DNA of 57,525 bases, taken from the NCBI GenBank assembly GCA_964410105.1, contig CAYPFY010000022.1, forward strand, positions 1 through 57,525. Direction: 5' to 3'. Shown one piece after another: positions 32,635 through 41,942 of the stretch. Position numbers and translations under genes: made by a program. Below the pieces are notes generated by a model. The model did no database searches and was not told the origin of the DNA. It saw only the letters and a list, made by a program, of their open reading frames with translations. Source of the stretch: CAYPFY01 sp964410105 (GTDB lineage: Bacteria > Bacteroidota > Ignavibacteria > UBA10030 > SZUA-254). Position 1 is the stretch's first letter. Each line of letters opens with the position of its first letter.

Positions 32635-35121
32635 TCATTTCAGAAGCATCATCTCCCGCGTTGCAGAGAAAGTAGACCCCGTAATCCGCAGGAAATACAC
32701 ACCCGAAGCGTAACCCTCCGCGTTCCACGTTGCAGAATGGACTCCCGGCTGCAGCTCCCCGTCAAAGAGCGATGCCACCTCTCTCCCGAGCGCGTCGAAA
32801 ACTTTCAGCGCAACCCTAGTCTTCCTGGGAATTTCAAAGACAATCGTCGTGGCGGGATTGAAGGGGTTCGGGAAATTCTGTTCCAGCCTGAATTCCGGCG
32901 GCCTGAGGGCGCGTTCCCCGGCGCCGAGAACGATAGAGCCGTCGAAATAACCCAGAATGCGCCGCATCACTTCCTTCCGGTTGGCTTCGGTGCTGATCGC
33001 CTCGAAGCCGAATCCCATCACAACCACTTTCGACCCGGCCGGGCCGGCGCTATCGATACGGACGGCTGACGTCCCGAGATTCCCGAGGCCGCCGTAGGCG
33101 AGGAGTCGTCGCGCCTTCGCATTTGAAAATGTAAGCGTATCCCTTGAGGTCTGATGGCTGAAGAGAGTCGTGTAAAACCCCATCCCATCGAAGAGGTCTC
33201 CTGGAACACCCTTACAGTAGACGATGTTGGTATTGGCGCCGAACCCGATCCCCAGATTTTGGCTGAAAAATGCCGCAGTGTCATTCCTTTCCAGAATATC
33301 CTGACCCGTGATGAAGAGATCGGAGCCAGAGCCGAGCGACTGAGACAATTCTGAGAGCTCAGCCGGGCTCATGGGCGTATGCTTATTCGCGGTGAAATAA
33401 ATCAGGGTTTTTCTGATGAATTCCGACGTACGCTCGAAGGGGGCGGGACCTTTCTGAACCGTATTCCAGAAATAGGCTTTATACCCGAGAGATTCAATGG
33501 CGGCGGTGTAGCCGGACACGTAAGAAATGCTATCCTCTCCCACGAGAAAAATATCGGCGGGCCATGTCACGAAATCGAGTGCGAGCAAGACTGGGTCGAG
33601 GTGAACTCCGGAGAGCTGAAGCTGGCGGTAGGGGATATCCGGGTCGACTTTTATTGAATAATCCGAGGTGATGGGAGGGATGGAGGCGTAGAGGTCTCCG
33701 GCGAAATAATCCCCGGCGGAGTCAGTGTTCTCGGAGACTGAGACCAGACCCTGCGGCGTGACGGTGGAAAAAGTCACTGTGGCTTTCACGGGATTTCCCA
33801 GAGAATCGTGCACGGACCCCCCCACGAACGCATGCGGAAGCTTTGAAAGATAAACCGTCTGGTGCAGCGCGGAGTCGGGGGTAAAAGAGAGCACGGGATA
33901 TGCGGCATAATAGGGATACGCTTCCACCAGGCCTTGGGGATTAAGGGTGGGGTCGCCGTCGAAGTAGCCGAAGCTGAAGGTGCCGCCTGACAGGCTGAGG
34001 TCGGTGAAATCACCCGTCGTGGGAATGGTGAAAAACCCCGATTTCACGGTGTCTCCGTTTTGAGAGTCGCGGATCACGCCGGTGATGCTTGTCGTCGAGA
34101 ATGCGAGGCGGTATATACCGTTCGCCCCGAACACTCCGATTGTCACGCCGGCCAGGACTACGGACGAATCGGTCGGATGAACTTTGAGATTCCAGAGATA
34201 TCCTCCCGAGGGAAGTCCCGTCTCGAGAATGGACCAGGTTGAGCCACCGTCGGTCGTTTTAAAGACGACGTGGTTAGCGAGATTAAACGTGCCGGCATAC
34301 ACGACTTCCGGGTTCGACTCCGAAATTGCCATGCCCCACGTCGATATCCCGGTCAGGGGAAGGGGGCTCTGAGACCAGCTCTCGCCGCCGTCGGTCGTTT
34401 TCCAGACGCCGAGATCCGGGTGGGGATCGCCGTTAATAGTCGCAAAGGCAACGAGAGGATTCGAGGGGCTTACCACGATTTTCGGCACTTCCTGGAAGAC
34501 CCGGCCGGAGGTGGCGCCTTTGACGATCCTCCATTGGGCGCCGCCGTCGGTGCTTTTCGAAATCGTCCCGCCGCCGGTCCCTGCGAGAAGAACATTCGGG
34601 CTATCGGGTCTGCAGGTAAACGCGCAGAGACTCCCGCCGGCGAATCCCTGCGAAACCCATGACTCTCCCCTGTCCGTAGTACGATAGACACGCCCGTCGG
34701 CAAAATTGCCTGCATACATCGTATCGGGGTGATTGGGGTCGAGGGTCAGGCTCTCGCCGTCTATCCCGAAATTACGGATGACAGTCCGCCACGATTGACC
34801 GCCGTTGGTGCTTTTCACCAGACCTGAATTGGCGTCGGTGCAGAAGATAGTAGAGGTATCGGAGGGATGAACGAGGATCTGCCGGATAAGAGCAACGCCG
34901 GGAGAACTGAGATAGCTCCAGGAGACCCCGCGATCGTAGGAGACGAAGAAAGTCCCCGGGTCCCCTTCAGCGTAGATTGTACTGGGATTCCGGGGATTGA
35001 GCCCGACGGCGAGCCCGGCGCCCGACAATTTCTTGCGCCACGAGTAGATCTGGGCGTGAGATATGCCGGCGACCACAAAGAGAAGCAGAAGAAACAGAAC
35101 AATGCGGCGCACAGGCGGCAC
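32635..35121 (-). CDS. T9SS-exported BNR propeller protein
   Basis: 828 residues with signal peptide (IVLFLLLLFVVAGISHAQ). Residues ~30-340 hold BNR blades (STNGGQSWR, TTDRGESW, STDGGAQW, TTDGGSTW). Then comes a carboxypeptidase-regulatory-like beta domain (LPHAFVGGSVHDSLGNPV) and, around 540-740, an alpha/beta GATase-like domain (DIFLVGEDSISYVSGYTAAI, MSPAELSELSQSLGSGSDL). The end is the T9SS sorting domain (QNFPNPFNPATT, YASGVYFLRI, MMLLK). It is 9 nt downstream of the M16 pair, so probably in that operon. Surface protein, ligand unknown. Confidence 0.88.
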   Translation of the reverse strand: MPPVRRIVLFLLLLFVVAGISHAQIYSWRKKLSGAGLAVGLNPRNPSTIYAEGDPGTFFVSYDRGVSWSYLSSPGVALIRQILVHPSDTSTIFCTDANSGLVKSTNGGQSWRTVIRNFGIDGESLTLDPNHPDTMYAGNFADGRVYRTTDRGESWVSQGFAGGSLCAFTCRPDSPNVLLAGTGGGTISKSTDGGAQWRIVKGATSGRVFQEVPKIVVSPSNPLVAFATINGDPHPDLGVWKTTDGGESWSQSPLPLTGISTWGMAISESNPEVVYAGTFNLANHVVFKTTDGGSTWSILETGLPSGGYLWNLKVHPTDSSVVLAGVTIGVFGANGIYRLAFSTTSITGVIRDSQNGDTVKSGFFTIPTTGDFTDLSLSGGTFSFGYFDGDPTLNPQGLVEAYPYYAAYPVLSFTPDSALHQTVYLSKLPHAFVGGSVHDSLGNPVKATVTFSTVTPQGLVSVSENTDSAGDYFAGDLYASIPPITSDYSIKVDPDIPYRQLQLSGVHLDPVLLALDFVTWPADIFLVGEDSISYVSGYTAAIESLGYKAYFWNTVQKGPAPFERTSEFIRKTLIYFTANKHTPMSPAELSELSQSLGSGSDLFITGQDILERNDTAAFFSQNLGIGFGANTNIVYCKGVPGDLFDGMGFYTTLFSHQTSRDTLTFSNAKARRLLAYGGLGNLGTSAVRIDSAGPAGSKVVVMGFGFEAISTEANRKEVMRRILGYFDGSIVLGAGERALRPPEFRLEQNFPNPFNPATTIVFEIPRKTRVALKVFDALGREVASLFDGELQPGVHSATWNAEGYASGVYFLRITGSTFSATREMMLLK

Positions 35122-35130
35122 CCCGGGTCG

Positions 35131-36585
35131 TCATTTGCCCGGGTCGATGACCGGCGCTGCTCCGAGGACCTCGTCGATCGTCATTGATTCTATGGGCCCC
35201 AGATTCAGGGCGGCGATACCCGGTTCGATAACCTTCCGGTCCCCCACGATAATGATATCTACCTTTTCGGGATCGAGGTATCGTTTGGCGACCGTCCGGA
35301 CGTCCTCCTTCGTTACACCGAGAATTTTTTGGATATAGGAATTGAAGAAATCATCGGGGAGGCCATAGACCTGGAGGTCGGAGAGCTGGCCTGCCAGCTG
35401 AGAGACGGTCTGAAAATTCTCGGGGTATCGGAGGGCGAGATAATTCTTGGCCCGGGACAGCTCGTCGTCGGATACCGGTTGAAGAATGCCGGTCAATTCC
35501 TTCATAAATTCAGAAAGAGCCTTATCGGTGACATTCGTCTGGACGGCGGCGGCCGCGGTGAAGGGTCCCGGCGTTGGGCGGAAATCGAACCCGGATGAGG
35601 CCCCGTAGGTGTAGCCATGAACTTCGCGGAGATTATGGTTCAGGCGGGAGGTGAAGGAGCCGCCGAGGATTGTATTCATCACCACGATGCGGAAGAAATC
35701 CTCCGTCAGGCGCTGTACGCCGATCCGGCCGATGCGGATTTCGGATTGTGGTGCCCCGGGCTTATCGACGATGATAACCCTGCGCTTGCTCACCTGCTCT
35801 GCCGTCGGGAGGGACACAGGCGTCACGCTTCCCGTCTTCCATGACCCGAACAGCTGTTCGAGCCGGGATTTCACATTGTCTGCCGAAATATCCCCTGAAA
35901 CCACGATGAACCCGTTATTCGGTTGAAAGGCTTCCCTGTGAAATTTCCGCAGATCGTCGACTGTCATCGCGCGCAGTGACTTCTCGTTCCCCATGCTGGG
36001 GATGCCGTAGGGGTGGGAAGTTCCGAAGAGCGTGCGGCTATAGATCACGGAGGCGATCGCGCGGGCCTCATCGTGCCACTGCATCAGGGTCGTCAGGCGT
36101 TCTTTTCGATTCCGCTCAAGTTCTTCAGGGGGAAAAGTCGGGCGAAGAGCGACATCGGCAAACAGCGTGAGGGCTGAGTCGAGTTTTGACAGAGGGGTAT
36201 GCATCACGACGCCGGAAGTGTGCTGGCTGGCGAACGCCGAGATATCGGCGCCGAGAAAATCGATCGCGTCGGAAAGTTCCAGCGAATTGCGGGTGCCTGC
36301 GCCTTCCTCGAGCATGGCGGCAGTCATGCTGGCGACGCCGCTCATTCCCGGCGGGTCATTGATCGAGCCCGAGCGGACGATCAGCTCCATTTGCACGAGC
36401 GGCACCTCATGTTTCTCCATCACCGACACCTTCAAGCCGTTCGAGAGCGAGAAATGGTGAATCGGGGGCAGTTTCAGAGCCGGGGGGGGTCCGAGCTTCG
36501 GGACTTTGGGCGAATCGGTCGACTGGGCGAAGCCGGAAATGCTGAGCGCGAGCGAGAGAGTAAGGATTAAGGTTTTCATGGTCAT
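35131..36585 (-). CDS. M16-family peptidase-like subunit, non-catalytic
   Basis: 484 residues, signal peptide MKTLILTLSLALSISGFAQ. Both M16 halves are present (HHFSLSNGLKVSVMEKHEVP at the start; GYTYGASSGFDFRPTPGPF, LARGYPENF-like segments later). Where active members have HxxEH this one has MTAAMLEEG, so it cannot bind the catalytic zinc. It overlaps its active partner at 36582 by 4 nt (ATGA), the usual arrangement for a paired active/inactive M16 heterodimer with an enclosed chamber. Periplasmic. The inactive partner probably shapes substrate binding. Confidence 0.92.
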   Translation of the reverse strand: MTMKTLILTLSLALSISGFAQSTDSPKVPKLGPPPALKLPPIHHFSLSNGLKVSVMEKHEVPLVQMELIVRSGSINDPPGMSGVASMTAAMLEEGAGTRNSLELSDAIDFLGADISAFASQHTSGVVMHTPLSKLDSALTLFADVALRPTFPPEELERNRKERLTTLMQWHDEARAIASVIYSRTLFGTSHPYGIPSMGNEKSLRAMTVDDLRKFHREAFQPNNGFIVVSGDISADNVKSRLEQLFGSWKTGSVTPVSLPTAEQVSKRRVIIVDKPGAPQSEIRIGRIGVQRLTEDFFRIVVMNTILGGSFTSRLNHNLREVHGYTYGASSGFDFRPTPGPFTAAAAVQTNVTDKALSEFMKELTGILQPVSDDELSRAKNYLALRYPENFQTVSQLAGQLSDLQVYGLPDDFFNSYIQKILGVTKEDVRTVAKRYLDPEKVDIIIVGDRKVIEPGIAALNLGPIESMTIDEVLGAAPVIDPGK

Positions 36586-37952
36586 TTTCCCGAAACTTCA
36601 GGCAGAGCGAGATCGCGTTTCCCCGCCGGGACAACGCTCAGAATATAATTCCCATTCTCTTTGAGGTAGGTCTGAGCGGCGGTACGGACGTCCTCACGGG
36701 AAATCGCTTTATAGCGGGCGAGGTCCTCGTTGAAATAGTCCGGGTTTCCGGTCTGGACGAGGTAGGAATTGAGCTGATCGGCCTTGCCGCCGAACCCCCC
36801 CACCCTTTCCAGCCTCCCCAGGAAGCTCGCCTCAAAGCCATTTATGGCACGCTGGATCTCCCTTTGTGTGGGCGGATCGTTTTTCAGCTTGTTGATCTCC
36901 TCCCATATGACTTTTTCGATTTCCGAAAGTTTATGCCCGCTCCGGGCCGTTGCGCGTATGGAAAAAGAGGAGATGAGAGGGCTGGAGCTTTGTGAGGCCG
37001 ACACATCCTGGGCGATCTGCATATCATAGACGAGCCTCTTATAGAGCCGGGAATTCTTGCCGTCGGCGAGGACGGAGGCGACCAGATCAAGCTCGGCGTC
37101 GCCGGGGCAGAAGATCGGCGGCGAGAGCCAGTTCATATAAAGCCGGGGGAGCTGGACTTTATCCTCCATCGTCTGGCGTTTCGACTGTGTGAGAAACGCG
37201 ACGGGCCCGTTGAACGGGGGGAGCGGTTGTCCTGTCGGGATATTTTCAAACCATTTCGTCACGAGCTCCTTCGTCTTCACGGGGTCGATATCGCCGGCGA
37301 CGACGAGGCTGGCATTATTCGGGACATAATATTTTTTGAAAAAGTCCACCACGTCCTCGTAGCTGGCGGCCGAAAGGTCCTCCATGGAGCCGATCGTGGG
37401 CCAGTGGAAGGGGTGGGCGGGGGGATACAGATTCTCGCCGATGGCGATGGATGCGAGGCCGTACGGCCGGTTTTCGTACGACTGGCGCCGCTCATTTTTG
37501 ACCACATCGCGCTGCTGGTCTACCCGCGCCGGGGACATCACATCGAGAAGGTGTCCCATGCGATCGGCCTCAAGAAAGAGGGCGAGTTCAAGCGCGTTGC
37601 TGGGAAGGTTATCCCAGTAGTTCGTGCGGAACGTCGTCGTCGAGCCGTTATTATCGCCGCCGGCGGCTTCCAGCCATTCGTCGAATTTCCCCTCGGGGAC
37701 ATTCTTCGACCCCTCGAACATGATATGTTCAAAAAGGTGAGCGAACCCGGTTCGGCCCGGCTTTTCCATTCCGGAGCCGACGTGGTACCAGACATTGACC
37801 GAGACGACGGGGACTGAATGATCCTCGTGGAGAATCACGTCGAGCCCGTTCGGGAGGGAAAACCGCTGATACGGGACGCTAAGCTGCTGGGCCTGGGTGC
37901 GGGGGACAAAGAGCAATGCCGCCGCCAAAAGGGAGAGAATTGTGGGCTTCAT
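36582..37952 (-). CDS. M16-family zinc peptidase, catalytic subunit
   Basis: 456 residues; ATG has GGAG 6 nt upstream and begins a signal peptide (ILSLLAAALLFVPRTQAQ). The inverted zinc site is intact: GFAHLFEHIMFEG gives H72, E75 and H76, with NERRQSYENRPYG supplying the downstream Glu. Family enzymes degrade peptides in a closed clamshell chamber. It overlaps the inactive subunit by ATGA, implying equimolar synthesis, and the T9SS propeller gene follows. A link to T9SS signal or tail peptide turnover is possible but only inferred. Confidence 0.94.
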   Translation of the reverse strand: MKPTILSLLAAALLFVPRTQAQQLSVPYQRFSLPNGLDVILHEDHSVPVVSVNVWYHVGSGMEKPGRTGFAHLFEHIMFEGSKNVPEGKFDEWLEAAGGDNNGSTTTFRTNYWDNLPSNALELALFLEADRMGHLLDVMSPARVDQQRDVVKNERRQSYENRPYGLASIAIGENLYPPAHPFHWPTIGSMEDLSAASYEDVVDFFKKYYVPNNASLVVAGDIDPVKTKELVTKWFENIPTGQPLPPFNGPVAFLTQSKRQTMEDKVQLPRLYMNWLSPPIFCPGDAELDLVASVLADGKNSRLYKRLVYDMQIAQDVSASQSSSPLISSFSIRATARSGHKLSEIEKVIWEEINKLKNDPPTQREIQRAINGFEASFLGRLERVGGFGGKADQLNSYLVQTGNPDYFNEDLARYKAISREDVRTAAQTYLKENGNYILSVVPAGKRDLALPEVSGK

Positions 37953-38060
37953 GGGAGACTCCAGTATAGGGACACCTGTATGACGATGAAAATACCCAAA
38001 AGTTTCATGATACTCAAGGTTTTGGGGGAAGCCCGGCCCGAAACGGGGCGGGTTAGAACA

Positions 38061-38624
38061 TCATTTCGGCTTCTGGGACATGGGAGTAGACGTTTCCTCG
38101 AGAGTCAGGGCAAACCCGGTGCCAAAATCACTCAGGATCTTCAGTTTCACGGCATCGCCATCCTTATACCAGAGCAGCTTTTGGTCGAACGAGCCTTTCG
38201 GGGCGGGGATCTTTGCCAGTAAGACGAGAGTATCGCCCACAAAGTTGCCGTGATAGGTCGGGTGGTCCCCGAAATTGTTAAACATGGCGAGCACAAACTC
38301 ATGTGTTTGCGGCTCATATCCGAGCATCCCGTGGCCTTTATAATTTCCCAAGAGAGTATTGACGCTCTCATCTTCCAGGGAAAAAAACATGGAATCGAGA
38401 GCCGGGGCGATGACTGCGGTGCCTTTCCCCGTGGCGCCTTTCGGCATTGACGGAGCGGGGGGAATTACGGTCTCCGTCATAAAACTCCCGATGAGGAAAC
38501 CGACCTTTCCGCGTTCGGTGGCGAAGGTTTGTCTCCTTACGGGCGGACTATGCTGAGTTTTCTGTCCGTAGGCGTAGGGCAGGCAGAATGCCAGCGTAAG
38601 AACAATCCAGAGTGATCGTGCCAT
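38061..38624 (-). CDS. Exported DUF1579-like protein
   Basis: 187 residues; AGGAG precedes the ATG and a signal peptide follows (SLWIVLTLAFCLPYAYGQ). The mature part reads like a small lipocalin-type beta barrel as in DUF1579: GKVGFLIGSFMTETVIPP, GKGTAVIAPALDSMFF, GYKGHGMLGYEPQTHEF-type strands, NFGDHPTYHGNF. The family has no established function. It stands between the nuo genes and the M16 pair, 108 nt from the latter. The assignment is by overall pattern only. Confidence 0.65.
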   Translation of the reverse strand: MARSLWIVLTLAFCLPYAYGQKTQHSPPVRRQTFATERGKVGFLIGSFMTETVIPPAPSMPKGATGKGTAVIAPALDSMFFSLEDESVNTLLGNYKGHGMLGYEPQTHEFVLAMFNNFGDHPTYHGNFVGDTLVLLAKIPAPKGSFDQKLLWYKDGDAVKLKILSDFGTGFALTLEETSTPMSQKPK

Positions 38625-38665
38625 TTCACTTTCTCCTGATATATTGTTACTGACGGGGAAGTCAT

Positions 38666-38681
38666 CTCGTCCCGGGACGAG
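38666..38681 (-). other. Perfect 16-bp palindrome after nuoI
   Basis: CTCGTCCCGGGACGAG is a perfect palindrome 16 nt past the nuoI stop and about 40 nt before the DUF1579-like ATG. With no loop and no T run it could be an operator for the downstream gene, or a cruciform/processing site; it is not a standard terminator. Confidence 0.4.
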
Positions 38682-38697
38682 GGGACTGTGGAAAAGT

Positions 38698-39204
38698 TCA
38701 GCGATTCTGCCGTAAGAACTCGAGACGGTCCTTCAACTTTTCGGCGGGCACAAGGAGCTTATCTTTGCCGAAAACCGCTTCCTGCTGGCTCGTGAAGGTA
38801 AGTTCATAATCCTTGCTCATCACGATTGCCTCTTCGGGGCAGACCTCTTCACAGAAGCCGCAGAAGATGCAGCGGAGCATATTGATCTCGAATTTCACGG
38901 GATAACGCTCCTTCCAGAGTTCCGTCTCCGAGCCCTGCACTTCGATGGCGAGGGCGGGGCAGACCCGGGCGCAGAGGCCGCAGGCCACGCATCGTTCCAC
39001 CCCTTTTTCCTCGACGAGGACGGGGCGGCCGCGGAAGGAATCCGGGGGATTCCATTTTTCTTCCGGATACTGGCGGGTGAATTTCGGCCTGAAAATCTGG
39101 GCGATCGTAATGGTCAGGGCCTTGAAAATCTGCGGGATGTAGAGCTTGTCCCAGAAGGAAAGGTCTCTGCGGTGGATGATCGGCTTGAATTTCGGCGCTG
39201 GCAT
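38698..39204 (-). CDS. nuoI: NADH-quinone oxidoreductase subunit I
   Basis: 168 residues. Two [4Fe-4S] ferredoxin motifs are present, CVACGLCARVCP and CIFCGFCEEVCP, each followed by the Pro and spacing of the TYKY subunit (clusters N6a and N6b). The N-terminus (FWDKLYIPQIFKALTITIAQ) matches the amphipathic helix that lies on the membrane arm. It carries electrons toward the quinone site in the peripheral arm of complex I. It follows nuoH by 6 nt and ends the udk...nuo run; nuoJ-N do not follow. Confidence 0.96.
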   Translation of the reverse strand: MPAPKFKPIIHRRDLSFWDKLYIPQIFKALTITIAQIFRPKFTRQYPEEKWNPPDSFRGRPVLVEEKGVERCVACGLCARVCPALAIEVQGSETELWKERYPVKFEINMLRCIFCGFCEEVCPEEAIVMSKDYELTFTSQQEAVFGKDKLLVPAEKLKDRLEFLRQNR

Positions 39205-39210
39205 ACGCGT

Positions 39211-40233
39211 CTACAATCCGAAGGCAAGCATGACCGCCCCGGTCACGAGCAGATTCGCGATCGCGAGAGGGAGCATCACCTTCCATCCCAGATCCATGAG
39301 CTGGTCGTACCGGAATCGCGGGATTGTCCACCTCACAACGATAAAGAACAGCACCACAGCGAAAACTTTCAGGCAGAACGCGAAAACCTGCAGGACCGAG
39401 ACCCAGAATCCGGTCAACCCGAGTGAGCCGACAAAGGGGAGTTGCCAGCCGCCGAGGTAGAGCGTTGTAATAATCGCGCTGGCGGTAAACATCGCGGCAT
39501 ATTCGGTGAGATAAAAGAGTCCGAATTTCAGCCCGCTGTATTCGGTATGGTACCCGCCGACCAGTTCGGGCTCGGCCTCGGGGAGATCGAACGGGAGCCG
39601 GTTTGTTTCCGCGAAGGCTGCCACGACAAACGTCACAAACCCGACCGGCTGCAGGATGAAATTCCAGCGCCATCCGGCCTGAGCCTGCACGATCCGGTCA
39701 AGCTGGAGGCTTCCGTCGATCATCACGACGCCGATGATCGAGAGGCCCATGGAAAGCTCGTAGCTGATCATCTGGGCGGAGGATCGGAGGCTGCCAAGAA
39801 GCGAGTACTTGTTATTCGATGACCATCCGCTCAGCGTGAGGCCGTAGACTCCGAGGGAGGTGAGGGCGAGGATATAGAGAATCCCGATATTCACACGGGC
39901 GATCTGCAGCTGGACGTCCTGGCCGAAGAGAGTGATATGATCTCCGAACGGGATCACGGCAAAAGTCGTCAGCGCTACGGTTATAGAGATAATGGGGGCG
40001 AGGTCGTGGATGAACTTATCGGCATTCTTGGGGACGATATCCTCCTTCATCACCAGTTTCACCACATCGGCCAAGGGTTGGAGCAGGCCCTTCCATCCGA
40101 CGCGGTTCGGGCCGATGCGGTTCTGGATTGCGGCGGCGATCTTGCGCTCGATCAGCACGATATAGGCGACCGCGGTCAGCATCACAACCAGGACGACGGC
40201 GATCTTTACCGAGGCGATTAGGGCGGATGACAT
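39211..40233 (-). CDS. nuoH: NADH-quinone oxidoreductase subunit H
   Basis: 340 residues and about eight to nine membrane helices. Family marks include YIVLIERKIAAAIQNRIGPNRVG (first conserved loop), MKEDIVPKNADKF, and ETNRLPFDLPEAEPELVGGYHTEYSGLKF, the quinone-chamber loop, all intact. It joins the membrane arm to the peripheral arm and forms the quinone tunnel. Its ATG overlaps the nuoG TGA by one base (TGATG), so the two are translationally coupled. Confidence 0.97.
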   Translation of the reverse strand: MSSALIASVKIAVVLVVMLTAVAYIVLIERKIAAAIQNRIGPNRVGWKGLLQPLADVVKLVMKEDIVPKNADKFIHDLAPIISITVALTTFAVIPFGDHITLFGQDVQLQIARVNIGILYILALTSLGVYGLTLSGWSSNNKYSLLGSLRSSAQMISYELSMGLSIIGVVMIDGSLQLDRIVQAQAGWRWNFILQPVGFVTFVVAAFAETNRLPFDLPEAEPELVGGYHTEYSGLKFGLFYLTEYAAMFTASAIITTLYLGGWQLPFVGSLGLTGFWVSVLQVFAFCLKVFAVVLFFIVVRWTIPRFRYDQLMDLGWKVMLPLAIANLLVTGAVMLAFGL

Positions 40234-41900
40234 CAGCTCACCGTCTCGAGGGATTTCACCACAATTCCCCGGGAGCCGAGGCGGAGATAGCTCATTCCAC
40301 GGAAAGCTTCGATCGAGGAGGCGATTTCGCTAAAAACATCGTCGGCGGCGGAAAACTTCCACCTGGCGCCGAGGGCACCCGCGACGCTTGAGAGAATTCT
40401 CCAGGAGGGGCGAGCGTCGCGGCGGGCTCCCTTGGTCCACGAGTCGTTATGGGCGCCGAACTTATCGAGGCGGCTCATCGAGAAGCCGTCGAGGGCCCGT
40501 TCCTGTTCGACCGTGGCCACGGCGGGCCGTATGCGCTGGACCCGTCCCTCGAAATTCGTAAAGGTGCCGTGTTTTTCTGCAAAAGTGGAGCACGGAAGGA
40601 CCACGTCTGCGGCTTTGGTTGTGGCATTCTCCGTTGACGAGTGGACGACGAGAAAGTCCAGTTTCCCGAGAATCTCGGCGACTGACGGGTCCGAGGCGAT
40701 GTCGTCCTCCATAACATAGAGCGACTTCACGATTCCCGATCGGATTTCGCGGAAAATCTCGTTATAGTCCGGGCCGTTCCCGGCGGGCAGCACCCCGACG
40801 GCTCGGGCTCCGGTGCTATTCGGAGTCTTATCGGCCCGCAGCAGCAGCTCATCCTGGCTCCCCTCGATCGTATGGGGGACAAAGTCGAGCTTCCTCACGC
40901 CGAGGTGCCTCATCAGTTTCACGAGAGCAAAATTATCTTCATTCGTTGCGTAGGCGGAGCCGATGGCTGCAATTTCGGTCTCCTTAAATGCTTTAAGTTC
41001 GGAGGCCACTTTTGCGATCGCCTCGTCCCATGACACCTCCGTCAGCTTGCCGTCCTTGCGGACCATAGGGGATTTGGTTCGGTTTTCCGCGTTCACAAAC
41101 CCAAAGGTATCGAGGCGGCCGTGGTCGCACATCCAGTAATCGTTCACGGCGGGGTTGTGGCGGGGGGTGAGTCGGAGGATCTCGTTATTGCGCACCCACA
41201 TCCGCGTATTGCACCCGCGGGCGCAGCCGGCGCAGACGGTATCGGTCGAGGACATCTCCCACACCCGCGCTTTGAACCGGAAATCCCTGCTTGTCAGAGC
41301 CCCGACCGGGCAGAGGTCGATCGTATTCATCGAGTAGTTGTCGTCGAGTTCTTGCCCCGGGAAAGTGGTCAGGACGACATGGTCGTTCCGGTTCGTGAAC
41401 GTGAGCTGAGGATTCTTGGCGATCTCGTCGCAGAACCTGATGCAGCGGGAGCACATGATGCAGCGTTCCACATCGAGCATGACGCGGGGGCCGAGGGCGA
41501 CCCTTTTCGGCTTCCGGACCTTATCGAACTCAAACCGGCTGATGCCCTCGCTATGGCGGTAGGCATAATCCTGCAGCTTGCACTCCCCTGCCTCGTCGCA
41601 GATGGGGCAATCGAGGGGGTGGTTGATCAGCAGAAACTCCATCACTGCCTGGCGGGCGTTGATCACTTTGTCTGACGACGTCTTCACGGCCATCCCATCG
41701 GCGACCTGGGTTGAGCAGGCGATCACCAGTTTGGGAAGTTTCTCCACTTCCACGAGGCAGATGCGGCAGTTTCCGGCGACGCTCAGTTTCGGGTGCCAGC
41801 AGAAGTGCGGGATCTGAATCCCCTGATCGAGCGCGGCCTGGATTATCGTCTGCCTGTTATCGACGTCGAACGACTGGCCGTCTATGGTGATCTTCGCCAT
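40233..41900 (-). CDS. nuoG: NADH-quinone oxidoreductase subunit G (short form)
   Basis: 555 residues. The N-terminus is a [2Fe-2S] ferredoxin (PHFCWHPKLSVAGNCRICLVEV, then CST). It is followed by the His/Cys [4Fe-4S] site (HPLDCPICDEAGECKLQDY), CIMCSRCIRFCDE with a distal CPVGAL, and the C-x2-C-x3-C cluster at the start of the molybdopterin-like part (CAGCARGCNTRMW, WMCDHGR). The molybdopterin-fold region is short compared with long-form NuoG (~800-900 residues) and ends after ~340 residues. It takes electrons from NuoF and passes them on to NuoI. It follows ald by 42 nt with no clear SD. Confidence 0.93.
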   Translation of the reverse strand: MAKITIDGQSFDVDNRQTIIQAALDQGIQIPHFCWHPKLSVAGNCRICLVEVEKLPKLVIACSTQVADGMAVKTSSDKVINARQAVMEFLLINHPLDCPICDEAGECKLQDYAYRHSEGISRFEFDKVRKPKRVALGPRVMLDVERCIMCSRCIRFCDEIAKNPQLTFTNRNDHVVLTTFPGQELDDNYSMNTIDLCPVGALTSRDFRFKARVWEMSSTDTVCAGCARGCNTRMWVRNNEILRLTPRHNPAVNDYWMCDHGRLDTFGFVNAENRTKSPMVRKDGKLTEVSWDEAIAKVASELKAFKETEIAAIGSAYATNEDNFALVKLMRHLGVRKLDFVPHTIEGSQDELLLRADKTPNSTGARAVGVLPAGNGPDYNEIFREIRSGIVKSLYVMEDDIASDPSVAEILGKLDFLVVHSSTENATTKAADVVLPCSTFAEKHGTFTNFEGRVQRIRPAVATVEQERALDGFSMSRLDKFGAHNDSWTKGARRDARPSWRILSSVAGALGARWKFSAADDVFSEIASSIEAFRGMSYLRLGSRGIVVKSLETVS

Positions 41901-41942
41901 TGAATCTTTAAAATTGTCGGGGGGGAGAGAGGTGGCACCTCA

